Shown here: positions 1-5,010 of the stretch, piece after piece
Numbering within the stretch: the first letter of the stretch is position 1
Layout of the letters: every line of letters starts with the position of its first letter
DNA from: Coriobacteriales bacterium
Lineage (GTDB): Bacteria > Actinomycetota > Coriobacteriia > Coriobacteriales > UBA8131
NCBI GenBank assembly: GCA_031274985.1
Contig: JAISPK010000018.1
Location: forward strand, 1-5,010
Direction: 5' to 3'
Length of the DNA: 5,010 nucleotides
Translations under genes and position numbers: made by a program
The notes under the pieces: model-generated
What the model saw: the letters and a program-made list of their open reading frames with translations, nothing else
Database searches by the model: none
Told to the model about the DNA's origin: nothing

Positions 1-10
1 AGGGGCTCAT
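1..10 (-). CDS. Start of a further gene, cut by the window edge
   Basis: Only the first three codons are visible (ATG AGC CCC, Met-Ser-Pro), so no product can be named. The ATG shares the sequence ATGA with the TGA stop of the sugar transferase gene, a 4-bp overlap typical of translationally coupled operon genes. A strong Shine-Dalgarno sequence lies at a suitable distance upstream, inside the end of the previous gene. In bacillosamine-type clusters the gene next to a PglC-like transferase and an aminotransferase is often a PglD-like acetyltransferase, but nothing visible here tests that. The start itself is fairly well supported; the product is unknown. Confidence 0.55.
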
Positions 11-633
11 GCTCTATCTCCTCCGTTGCCTTTTTGCTCCGCGCTCGCAGCAACATAGATGTCTTTTTGAAGGAACACCGAAGAAATGGTTCTGAAGAGT
101 ATCTTCATGTCGAGGGCAAAACCAAAGTGCTGAACATAGTAGATATCAAGGGTGATGCGATCGTGCCAGGCAATAGCGTTGCGTCCATAGACCTGCGCAT
201 AACCCGAGAGCCCCGGCTTTACCGTGAGCTTTTCGCTCTCTCCCTCAAAGTACAGCGCCACTTCGTCTTCCAGGTCTGGCCTCGGGCCGATGAAACTCAT
301 GTCCCCCTTAAGCACATTGAGTACTTGAGGCAGTTCGTCAAGACTCGTTCTTCGCAAAAAATTGCCTATTTTGGTTGCCCGCGGGTCGTTGGGATCGTTA
401 TAGGTTGAGCCGTCGCTCATCTTAAGATCAGGCGAATTCACCTTCATCGTGCGAAACTTATACATGATAAACACCTTGCGGTCTTTTCCGACACGCGCCG
501 CATTATAAAAAACAGGCCCCCTGTCTTCAAAGAACACAAGGGGTGCAATAATCAAAATGGCCAGGCCAAAAAAAGGTAAGACAATAATACCGAGGATCAA
601 ATCAAGGATGCGTTTGACTACCCGCTCATACAT
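7..633 (-). CDS. PglC-like monotopic phosphoglycosyl transferase (undecaprenyl-phosphate sugar phosphotransferase)
   Basis: The 208-residue protein belongs to the bacterial sugar transferase family and is the small, catalytic-domain-only form, as in Campylobacter PglC. Such enzymes sit in the inner leaflet of the cytoplasmic membrane and move a sugar 1-phosphate from a UDP-sugar to undecaprenyl phosphate, the first step in building a lipid-linked glycan. Visible features are a basic N-terminus (K7, R8), one hydrophobic segment at about 10-35 with a proline at P20, GPVFY (39-43), KFRTM (59-63), the catalytic Asp-Glu pair D99-E100 in TSLDELPQ, GDMSFIGPRP (110-119), and a C-terminal GRNAIAW...LDIYYV block (150-167) that resembles PglC. 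The N-terminus MYERVVKRI also resembles PglC from memory, which supports the ATG at 633. The upstream gene is overlapped by 8 bp, and GGGAG lies 13 nt before the ATG, rather far, so translation probably depends on coupling. The sugar is not determined; an amino- or diamino-sugar is a guess from the neighbouring aminotransferase. Confidence 0.92.
   Translation of the reverse strand: MYERVVKRILDLILGIIVLPFFGLAILIIAPLVFFEDRGPVFYNAARVGKDRKVFIMYKFRTMKVNSPDLKMSDGSTYNDPNDPRATKIGNFLRRTSLDELPQVLNVLKGDMSFIGPRPDLEDEVALYFEGESEKLTVKPGLSGYAQVYGRNAIAWHDRITLDIYYVQHFGFALDMKILFRTISSVFLQKDIYVAASAEQKGNGGDRA
18..24 (-). promoter_or_regulatory. Ribosome binding site of the gene starting at 10
   Basis: The minus strand reads GGAGGAG here. 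The GGAGG core ends 9 nt before the ATG at 10-8. It lies inside the last codons of the sugar transferase gene and is the main evidence that another coupled gene starts at position 10. Confidence 0.6.
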
Positions 634-1861
634 CTAAGCTGGCACACTCCCTGTACGTGGCCTCAAATGCTTCGATGATGTACGCTACCTCTTCATCGGT
701 CAGTTTTGTGTGAAGGGGCAGCGTTACCTGATTTTGATGCTGAGCAAGGGCTTGCGGAAAGTCTGCTATGTCAAAGCCGAGATTCTTATAGGCGGTGTGC
801 AAAGGCAGTGGCTTGAAGTGAACATTGCAGGCAACCTCTCTTTGGGCCATACCCTCAATAAAACTGTTGCGGAACGCCTCCGTTGCGCCCGTCAGGCGCA
901 CCATGCAGAGATGGCTGCTCGAAACTGTCGCTTGCCCCGAGGCTTCATCAAAAAGAGGCTTGCACAGAACCTCAACGTTGAGATGCGCCAGGCCCCTTGC
1001 ATAACTCTCAAGGACAACCCGCCGTCTTGCCAGCATGTCTTTATACCGTTTAAGCTGCGACAATCCGAGAGCTGCCACTACGTCAGTCATGTTGCATTTG
1101 TACAGTGGCGCAACGATGTCATATTCCCAGGAGCCTGCTTTTGTCTTCGCAAGAGCGTCCTTGTTTTGACCGTGCAGCGACAACAGCATGAGTTGTTTGT
1201 AGAGATACTCATCGTCGAGCCCCTCGCGGGGCTTCCACGTCAAGGCTCCCCCTTCACTGGTGGTCAGGTTTTTTACGGCATGAAAACTGAAAGCCGAAAA
1301 GTCGGCCACCGAGCCGCAAGGTCTCCCCTTATACAGAGCACCAAAGGAGTGAGCGGCATCCGCGAGCACCACGATTCTGCCAAAGGCCTCCTGCAGTGAG
1401 CCGGCCTTTGGCTGATACCGGGAGGCTGCTGCATCCAGCACGGTCTCCAGGCGGTCATAGTCACCCATATCTCCGGCAATATCTACGGGTATCACTACTT
1501 TAGTACGGGGGGTAATCGCCAGGGCAAGCTTATCGTAATCCATCTCATAAGAGCCCGGGGCCGTATCCACCAAAACGGGGGTTGCTCCCACATGGCAGAT
1601 CACGCTCGCCGAGGCGGTGTAGGTGTAAGCCGAGGTGATAACCTCGTCGCCAGGTCCGATGTCCAAAAGGCGCAAGGCGCATTCCAGCGCGGCCGTTGCG
1701 GAGTTTAAGCAGGCCACTCGGGGGGTATTGCACCATTTGGCCAGCTCCTGCTCAAAGAGCTTTGTGCGAGGCCCGGTAGTGATCCAGCCACTGCGCAAGG
1801 CATCCACTACCGCTTGGATATCTTCTTCATTGATGTCCGGCGGAGAAAACTCGATGCGCAT
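626..1861 (-). CDS. DegT/DnrJ/EryC1/StrS-family PLP-dependent sugar aminotransferase
   Basis: The 411-residue protein is full length for the family, whose members transfer an amino group, usually from glutamate, to a keto-sugar nucleotide in the cytoplasm. Visible features are the N-terminal block FSPPDI with SGWITTGP (24-31), NSATAAL (53-59), which binds the cofactor phosphate, GDEVITSAYTYTASA (71-85), LADAAHSFGA (166-175), whose D168 should contact the pyridine nitrogen, and SFHAVKNLTTSEGG (192-205), whose K197 is the expected Schiff-base lysine. The later block WEYDIVAPLYKCNMTD and AALGLSQLKRY also fit the family. The sequence looks closer to ArnB/PseC-like members than to narrow PglE types, but substrate cannot be read by eye. 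A GGAGG ribosome binding site 6 nt before the ATG fixes the start. The gene overlaps the downstream phosphoglycosyl transferase gene by 8 bp, which suggests that its amino-sugar product is used there, directly or after acetylation. Confidence 0.93.
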   Translation of the reverse strand: MRIEFSPPDINEEDIQAVVDALRSGWITTGPRTKLFEQELAKWCNTPRVACLNSATAALECALRLLDIGPGDEVITSAYTYTASASVICHVGATPVLVDTAPGSYEMDYDKLALAITPRTKVVIPVDIAGDMGDYDRLETVLDAAASRYQPKAGSLQEAFGRIVVLADAAHSFGALYKGRPCGSVADFSAFSFHAVKNLTTSEGGALTWKPREGLDDEYLYKQLMLLSLHGQNKDALAKTKAGSWEYDIVAPLYKCNMTDVVAALGLSQLKRYKDMLARRRVVLESYARGLAHLNVEVLCKPLFDEASGQATVSSSHLCMVRLTGATEAFRNSFIEGMAQREVACNVHFKPLPLHTAYKNLGFDIADFPQALAQHQNQVTLPLHTKLTDEEVAYIIEAFEATYRECASLDV

Positions 1862-1867
1862 TGGGAA

Positions 1868-1872
1868 CCTCC
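1868..1872 (-). promoter_or_regulatory. Ribosome binding site of the aminotransferase gene
   Basis: The minus strand reads GGAGG, followed by a 6-nt spacer (TTCCCA) and the ATG at 1861-1859. This is a near-ideal Shine-Dalgarno sequence and decides the start. Confidence 0.8.
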
Positions 1873-1895
1873 ATACTCTAGGCTGTTACGGTTTA

Positions 1896-1918
1896 CTGCT
1901 GCGTTTTTGCCTCAGCAG
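1896..1918. repeat. Short inverted repeat between the LCP and aminotransferase genes
   Basis: CTGCTG (1896-1901) and CAGCAG (1913-1918) form a perfect 6-bp inverted repeat with an 11-nt loop, in the 96-bp gap between the LCP stop and the aminotransferase start. No run of T follows on the minus strand, so it is not a standard intrinsic terminator. I see no convincing promoter in the gap, so read-through from the LCP gene is the simplest view. The repeat is short enough to be chance. Confidence 0.3.
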
Positions 1919-1957
1919 ATCGGTTGTGTTGGCTGGTGCCTGCTGTTGCCGTGTGTG

Positions 1958-3460
1958 CTAGCCGGTAAAATCTCCGCCTACCACTACCAGGATATTGCCT
2001 TCAAAGGAGTAGCGGCCGAGCGAAGGTATGACCCGCCCGTATCCAATACGGGCCCGGATGTCCTCAGCTGCAACCCTGTCGGTATCGTCGCGATAGATAA
2101 TGAGCGTCTCTGAGTACACGAGGGAGTTTGCGTTGCCGATTTCCCGTTGCTGATACCCGGCTAAGGCCAGCATGTCAGACACCGCCGTGGCAGCGCCACT
2201 GATGCCATATCCGTTGCGCACTGAAACAGCATAGAGATACGACTCTACCGATGAGTGTGCATTGGCCAGATTGTCTGTTGCTACGCCAACATTAGCTTTA
2301 TAGCGATCGGAGACCTCTCCTTGGAAGGACTGCTCTGAATAGTCCGGATAAATGCCGGCATTGATCGAAGCGATTAGCTCCCTGGCTGCGTATTCATCTA
2401 CCTCTACATACGAGATCTCGTCATACATCGCCAGATAACTGGGTATGGAGTAGGTGTGGATATTCTTTTCTTGCAGACCTCTCATTGACGAGGCAATGCT
2501 CGCGAGCTCATCGACCTTCAGACTGGTTGTGGTCATCTGGGCAATCTTGGTGACCGTATTGAAGATGGTGAGGGGATCTTCGGAAAGAACCTGCTTGGCA
2601 ATGGCCTGCAGCAACGTGCGCTGATTAGCCTGCCGCTGAAAGTCGCCGATGTCGTATTGGCGGGAACGGGCAAAGACCAGCGCATGGAGGCCGTCCAGCA
2701 CCTGCTCGCCGGCATAGACGTCAACGGGGGTAGATTCAAATGGCCAGGCATCCCAGTCGCCGATGATATCAAGCGGAACATCAACGGTTACACCGCCCAT
2801 GGCATCAACGACCGATATCAGGCCGTTAAAGTCCACCTGGGCATAACCGGAAATCTCTACCCCAGTGAGCTCGGACACGGTCTGTATCAAAAAGGCGGGA
2901 CCGGAGTACCCCCAGTCCTCATCCATCGAACCCCAGGCGTAGGCAGCATTGATCTTGTTCCATCCGTAGCCATCAAGATAGACCCTGGTGTCACGGGGAA
3001 TGGAAACCAGCGCCGCTTCTTTCTTACCGGGATTAACGTAGGCCAAAAGGATGACGTCAGAGCGAAAGATACCGTTGCCGTCCTCATCAAAGTCGGTGCC
3101 CACCAAAAGCATCCAGAAGGGGTCTTCCGGTGCCTTGCGGTCTGCGAGGACATCCTGAAGAACGCCCATATCGAGTCTGTTGCCGGATAAATCCTTGCCG
3201 AGCATGTCGTTGAGGTACGCAACAAGCCCAAAGGCTGCGGTGGTGCCGGCAATGAGTAGCGCTACCAGTGTTACCGTAATGCCTATAAGGATACGTCGTT
3301 TGGTCGTTCGCTTTGAACGTTGTTTGGCGTAGCCGCCTTGACGGGCACTGCGGGAATATGATCCGGCATCATCGCTCATAGCCGAGCGCGCTGACACCAG
3401 GTTTATCTTGCTCTGATCTAACTTCCGGGAAGTTCTGTTGCTCTTGTTGTGTATTGCCAT
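1958..3460 (-). CDS. LCP (LytR-CpsA-Psr) family cell-wall glycopolymer ligase with C-terminal LytR_C domain
   Basis: The 500-residue protein is a type II membrane protein. LCP enzymes act outside the membrane and transfer glycopolymers from undecaprenyl carriers to peptidoglycan or, in some species, to other acceptors. Numbering from the chosen start: a basic, Ser-rich cytoplasmic tail of about 55 residues, a membrane helix at about 57-83, the LCP domain at about 115-290, and a LytR_C-like domain at about 389-498 (VRNG, GISGAA, AGYQQREIGNA, ILVVVGGDF). Expected LCP residues are present: RSD (133-135), SIPRDT (153-158, with R156), KINAAY (169-174), and FARSRQYDIGDFQRQANQR (263-281), whose Arg and Asp residues bind metal and pyrophosphate in the family. 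An ATG 15 bp upstream (3475) is in frame, but has no ribosome binding site; GAGGG lies 8 nt before the ATG at 3460, which I therefore prefer. Older annotations often call this family a LytR transcriptional regulator; the domain evidence favours an enzyme. Its place before sugar-activating genes fits attachment of the polymer they help make. Confidence 0.93.
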   Translation of the reverse strand: MAIHNKSNRTSRKLDQSKINLVSARSAMSDDAGSYSRSARQGGYAKQRSKRTTKRRILIGITVTLVALLIAGTTAAFGLVAYLNDMLGKDLSGNRLDMGVLQDVLADRKAPEDPFWMLLVGTDFDEDGNGIFRSDVILLAYVNPGKKEAALVSIPRDTRVYLDGYGWNKINAAYAWGSMDEDWGYSGPAFLIQTVSELTGVEISGYAQVDFNGLISVVDAMGGVTVDVPLDIIGDWDAWPFESTPVDVYAGEQVLDGLHALVFARSRQYDIGDFQRQANQRTLLQAIAKQVLSEDPLTIFNTVTKIAQMTTTSLKVDELASIASSMRGLQEKNIHTYSIPSYLAMYDEISYVEVDEYAARELIASINAGIYPDYSEQSFQGEVSDRYKANVGVATDNLANAHSSVESYLYAVSVRNGYGISGAATAVSDMLALAGYQQREIGNANSLVYSETLIIYRDDTDRVAAEDIRARIGYGRVIPSLGRYSFEGNILVVVGGDFTG

Positions 3461-3468
3461 GCAAATAA

Positions 3469-3473
3469 CCCTC
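3469..3473 (-). promoter_or_regulatory. Ribosome binding site of the LCP gene
   Basis: The minus strand reads GAGGG, 8 nt before the ATG at 3460-3458. It overlaps the earlier in-frame ATG (3475-3473), so a ribosome using this site would start at 3460. Nothing like a Shine-Dalgarno sequence precedes 3475. Confidence 0.65.
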
Positions 3474-3505
3474 ATGTCTTATTCGAGCACTTGTGTTGAA
3501 AACTG

Positions 3506-3511
3506 ATTATA
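3506..3511 (-). promoter_or_regulatory. Probable -10 element of the LCP gene promoter
   Basis: A perfect TATAAT lies on the minus strand in the murA-LCP gap. Transcription would start near 3499-3497, giving a leader of about 40 nt with the ribosome binding site at its end. No good -35 hexamer is visible 16-18 bp upstream. Many actinobacterial housekeeping promoters also have poor -35 boxes, so this does not rule it out. Confidence 0.5.
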
Positions 3512-3539
3512 GGTCAAGTTACCAGGGCTTTTCCGAACT

Positions 3540-3564
3540 GTTAACAGAACAATAATCTGTTAAC
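3540..3564. repeat. Perfect 9-bp inverted repeat with GTTAAC cores (possible operator or weak terminator)
   Basis: GTTAACAGA (3540-3548) and TCTGTTAAC (3556-3564) are perfect inverted repeats around a 7-nt centre (ACAATAA). Because GTTAAC is itself palindromic, CTGTTAAC also occurs as a direct repeat at 3538-3545 and 3557-3564, 19 bp apart, and CTGTTAACAG (3538-3547) is a full 10-bp palindrome. The site starts 18 bp after the murA stop and lies about 40-65 bp upstream of the presumed LCP transcription start. The stem is AT-rich and no T run follows on the minus strand, so a standard terminator is unlikely. A protein-binding site is a reasonable alternative. Confidence 0.55.
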
Positions 3565-3582
3565 CAAGGGTCCCGCCCCGCC

Positions 3583-4845
3583 TTACCCATGATGGATTGC
3601 TGCTCCGAGTCCCTGAAGCTTCTCAACCAAACCCTCATAACCGCGGTAGATATGCTCTACCTCAGAAATGTGGGAACTGCCTTCTGCATTGATTCCTGCT
3701 AAAACCAGCGCCGCGCCGGCACGAAGATCCGAGGCTTGTACCGGAGCACCGGAGAGTTGTTTTACCCCCTCAATCACTGCGTGGTGCCCCTCAAGGTGAA
3801 CAGTGGCACCCATGCGCACGAGCTCGTCTACAAACATAAACCGGTTTTCGAAGATATTCTCGGTGATGACGCTCACCCCGTCTGCAAGAGCGGCAAGTAC
3901 CATGAACTGCGGTTGCAGATCGGTGGGAAACCCGGGATAAGGAAGAGTCTGGATGTCGGTAGGCTTAAAAGCACCCTCATGGGTAACGGTGACGCTCTGG
4001 TGGGCAATATCCAGTACACAACCCAGTGCCTTGAGCTTTGCCAGCGGAATGCGCAAGTGCTCAGGATTGAATCCCTGTACCGTCACCGGCCCGCCCCCGA
4101 GAGCGCCGGCCACAAGAAAGGTTCCGGCCTCAATACGGTCGCCAACCGTGCGGTAGTCAGTAACCGGAGAGAAATCCTGCGTGCCCTGTATCGTTATTAC
4201 CGGAGTGCCCTGCCCCTTTATCTCCGCGCCCATCGCAATGAGAAACTCTGCCAGGTCGCAGATCTCGGGCTCACAGGCCGCGTTCTCGATAACCGAGGTG
4301 CCAGGAATTGCCGAAGCCACAATCATGAGGTTCTCGGTAGCTCCCACCGAGGGGAACCCCAAAGCAACCCTGCCAGCTTTAAGACCCGAGGAGGGAACGC
4401 TTGCATTGATAAACCCGTGCTTGTTCTCAAAGGCAACCCCCAATGCTTCCAGACCTGCAAAGTGCAGGTCCATCTGCCTTGACCCGATCTGACAGCCGCC
4501 GGGCATGGCAACACGCGCCTTGCCAAAACGATTGATCAGTGGCCCGAGCACCGCGGTAGAAGCCCGCATTCTGTTGACCAGCTCATAGGGTGCCTCGTAG
4601 CAGCTGAGGTTGCTGGTGTCTATAGTGAGTGTGTTATTTTCTGCAATGACCGTAGCGCCAAGATGCCTGAGTACCTCTTCCATGAGGGCCACGTCGCTGA
4701 TTCGGGGAACATTGGTGAGCGTAGTGGTACCAGAAGCCAGGATGGACGCAGCCATCAGCTTGAGAACAGAATTCTTAGCGCCTGAGACCTGTACCGTTCC
4801 GGTAAGAGTCTTGCCGCCTTCGACTATGATACGTTCAACTGACAT
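3583..4845 (-). CDS. murA: UDP-N-acetylglucosamine 1-carboxyvinyltransferase MurA
   Basis: MurA transfers enolpyruvate from phosphoenolpyruvate to UDP-GlcNAc in the cytoplasm, the first committed step of peptidoglycan synthesis. From the ATG at 4845 the protein has 420 residues, against 419 for the E. coli enzyme. It starts MSVERIIVEGG, the usual N-terminus. Visible active-site residues are K24-N25 in SGAKNS, R94 in NRMRAS, C118 in MPGGCQIGSR (the Cys attacked by fosfomycin, so no intrinsic Cys-to-Asp resistance change), D309 in GFPTDLQPQ (expected general base), R375 in DLRAGAALVLAG and R401 in RGYE. The family fold of two EPSP-synthase-like domains appears intact. The frame is also open to a TTG at 4866, which would add MRRYNVS, but these residues are not typical of MurA and would overlap the TATAAT promoter. 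A GAGAAGG lies 12 nt before the ATG, a poor spacing for a ribosome binding site; a leaderless start is possible. Confidence 0.96.
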   Translation of the reverse strand: MSVERIIVEGGKTLTGTVQVSGAKNSVLKLMAASILASGTTTLTNVPRISDVALMEEVLRHLGATVIAENNTLTIDTSNLSCYEAPYELVNRMRASTAVLGPLINRFGKARVAMPGGCQIGSRQMDLHFAGLEALGVAFENKHGFINASVPSSGLKAGRVALGFPSVGATENLMIVASAIPGTSVIENAACEPEICDLAEFLIAMGAEIKGQGTPVITIQGTQDFSPVTDYRTVGDRIEAGTFLVAGALGGGPVTVQGFNPEHLRIPLAKLKALGCVLDIAHQSVTVTHEGAFKPTDIQTLPYPGFPTDLQPQFMVLAALADGVSVITENIFENRFMFVDELVRMGATVHLEGHHAVIEGVKQLSGAPVQASDLRAGAALVLAGINAEGSSHISEVEHIYRGYEGLVEKLQGLGAAIHHG

Positions 4846-4851
4846 GGAGAC

Positions 4852-4857
4852 ATTATA
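4852..4857 (-). promoter_or_regulatory. Probable -10 element of murA, placed for a leaderless mRNA
   Basis: A perfect TATAAT on the minus strand is followed by GTCTCC and then the ATG at 4845. With the last T at -7, position +1 falls on the A of the ATG. No recognisable -35 hexamer lies 16-19 bp upstream; that region falls in the loop of the adjacent inverted repeat. The hexamer match and spacing are seen; promoter activity and leaderless translation are inferred. Confidence 0.5.
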
Positions 4858-4866
4858 CCTTCTCAA

Positions 4867-4891
4867 GGGAACGATGAAGTTTGTCGTTCCC
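4867..4891. repeat. Inverted repeat at the murA end of the repeat island
   Basis: GGGAACGA (4867-4874) is the exact inverse of TCGTTCCC (4884-4891), which belongs to the first 19-bp repeat unit; the loop is 9 nt. It ends only 9 bp before the murA TATAAT. It has no T run on either side and is more likely a fragment of the repeat family than a terminator. Confidence 0.6.
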
Positions 4892-4976
4892 GCGCTTCTC
4901 TGTCGTTCCCGCGATTCTCTGTCATTCCCGCGCTTCTCTGTCGTTCCCGCATCACCCTGACATTCCCGCGGAGGCG
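4882..4976. repeat. Five tandem 19-bp repeats
   Basis: Units start at 4882, 4901, 4920, 4939 and 4958, all exactly 19 bp with no spacers. Unit 1 is TGTCGTTCCCGCGCTTCTC; units 2 and 3 each differ from it by one base. Units 4 and 5 keep the TGWCRTTCCCGC core but differ in the last seven bases, and unit 5 runs into a hairpin. The core comes in two forms, CGTTCCC (units 1, 2, 4) and CATTCCC (units 3, 5). It resembles widespread short REP-like elements with an ATTCCCGC...GCGGGAAT core. The array is non-coding and lies just upstream of murA. Confidence 0.85.
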
Positions 4977-4981
4977 GGAAT
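4962..4981. repeat. REP/dRS3-like palindrome at the far end of the repeat island
   Basis: ATTCCCGC (4962-4969) and GCGGGAAT (4974-4981) form an 8-bp perfect stem with a 4-nt loop (GGAG). The layout ATTCCC-N8-GGGAAT is the pattern described for the Neisseria dRS3 repeat and for many similar intergenic palindromes in other bacteria. An outer pair, CTGAC (4957-4961) and GTCAG (4989-4993), extends the stem across a 7-nt bulge on one side. No gene is visible in the remaining bases to 5010. Confidence 0.7.
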
Positions 4982-5010
4982 CCACAAGGTCAGTTTGCTT
5001 TTGTGCTGGG

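Noticed and set aside
529..606. Lack of a Ser-Pro at the usual helix-break position in the phosphoglycosyl transferase
   Set aside because: A nearby proline (P20, in VLPFF) may serve the same role, and I recall LPFF-type members of this family, so this looks like subfamily variation and not a defect.
1958..3460. LCP protein as a LytR transcriptional regulator
   Set aside because: No DNA-binding domain is seen. A membrane helix and the full set of LCP catalytic Arg and Asp residues point to an extracytoplasmic transferase.
3461..3475. Upstream ATG at 3475 as the LCP start (505 residues)
   Set aside because: There is no Shine-Dalgarno sequence before it, while GAGGG is well placed for the ATG at 3460.
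3540..3564. Inverted repeat as a standard rho-independent terminator of murA
   Set aside because: The stem is AT-rich and no T run follows on the minus strand.
4846..4866. TTG at 4866 as the murA start
   Set aside because: It would add seven residues not typical of MurA, uses a rarer start codon, and overlaps the TATAAT element.
4610..4960. Plus-strand open frame antisense to the murA start, running into the repeats
   Set aside because: It is antisense to a clearly conserved MurA N-terminus and encodes no recognisable domain; it is a shadow of murA codon structure. The same holds for the other plus-strand frames, e.g. 710-1399 and 3736-4482.
4882..4976. Regular short repeats as a CRISPR array
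   Set aside because: The 19-bp units are directly head to tail with no spacers, and no cas gene is visible.

Overview
The window reads as a piece of a Gram-positive actinobacterial chromosome. Its mid-range GC content, by eye slightly above 50 percent, together with an LCP-family protein carrying a C-terminal LytR_C-type domain, makes the class Coriobacteriia my best guess. That placement is inference and cannot be proved from 5 kb. All four complete genes lie on the minus strand, so the biological reading order runs from position 5010 down to 1.

At the upstream end (4867-4993) is a compact repeat island: five head-to-tail 19-bp units with a TGTCGTTCCCGCG-type core, bracketed by two inverted copies of the core that can form hairpins. 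Directly after it comes murA (4845-3583), which makes the first committed precursor of peptidoglycan. A perfect TATAAT lies 6 nt before its ATG, so the murA mRNA may be leaderless. The 122-bp gap after murA holds a 9-bp perfect inverted repeat built on GTTAAC, then a second TATAAT that probably drives the next gene.

Next comes an LCP (LytR-CpsA-Psr) membrane enzyme (3460-1958). Proteins of this family transfer lipid-linked glycopolymers to the cell wall. After a 96-bp gap follow a DegT/DnrJ/EryC1/StrS-type sugar aminotransferase (1861-626) and, overlapping it by 8 bp, a PglC-like phosphoglycosyl transferase (633-7). The latter overlaps, in an ATGA arrangement, the start codon of another gene that runs off the window at position 1 and has a strong ribosome binding site.

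Taken together, this looks like the junction between core peptidoglycan synthesis (murA) and the start of a surface-glycopolymer cluster. The aminotransferase would make an amino- or diamino-sugar nucleotide, the phosphoglycosyl transferase would load its sugar phosphate onto undecaprenyl phosphate, and the LCP protein would attach the finished polymer to peptidoglycan. All four gene families are known and show their expected active-site residues. I see no new enzyme system. The less ordinary content is non-coding: the repeat island next to the murA promoter, the possible leaderless murA transcript, and the GTTAAC inverted repeat upstream of the LCP promoter.
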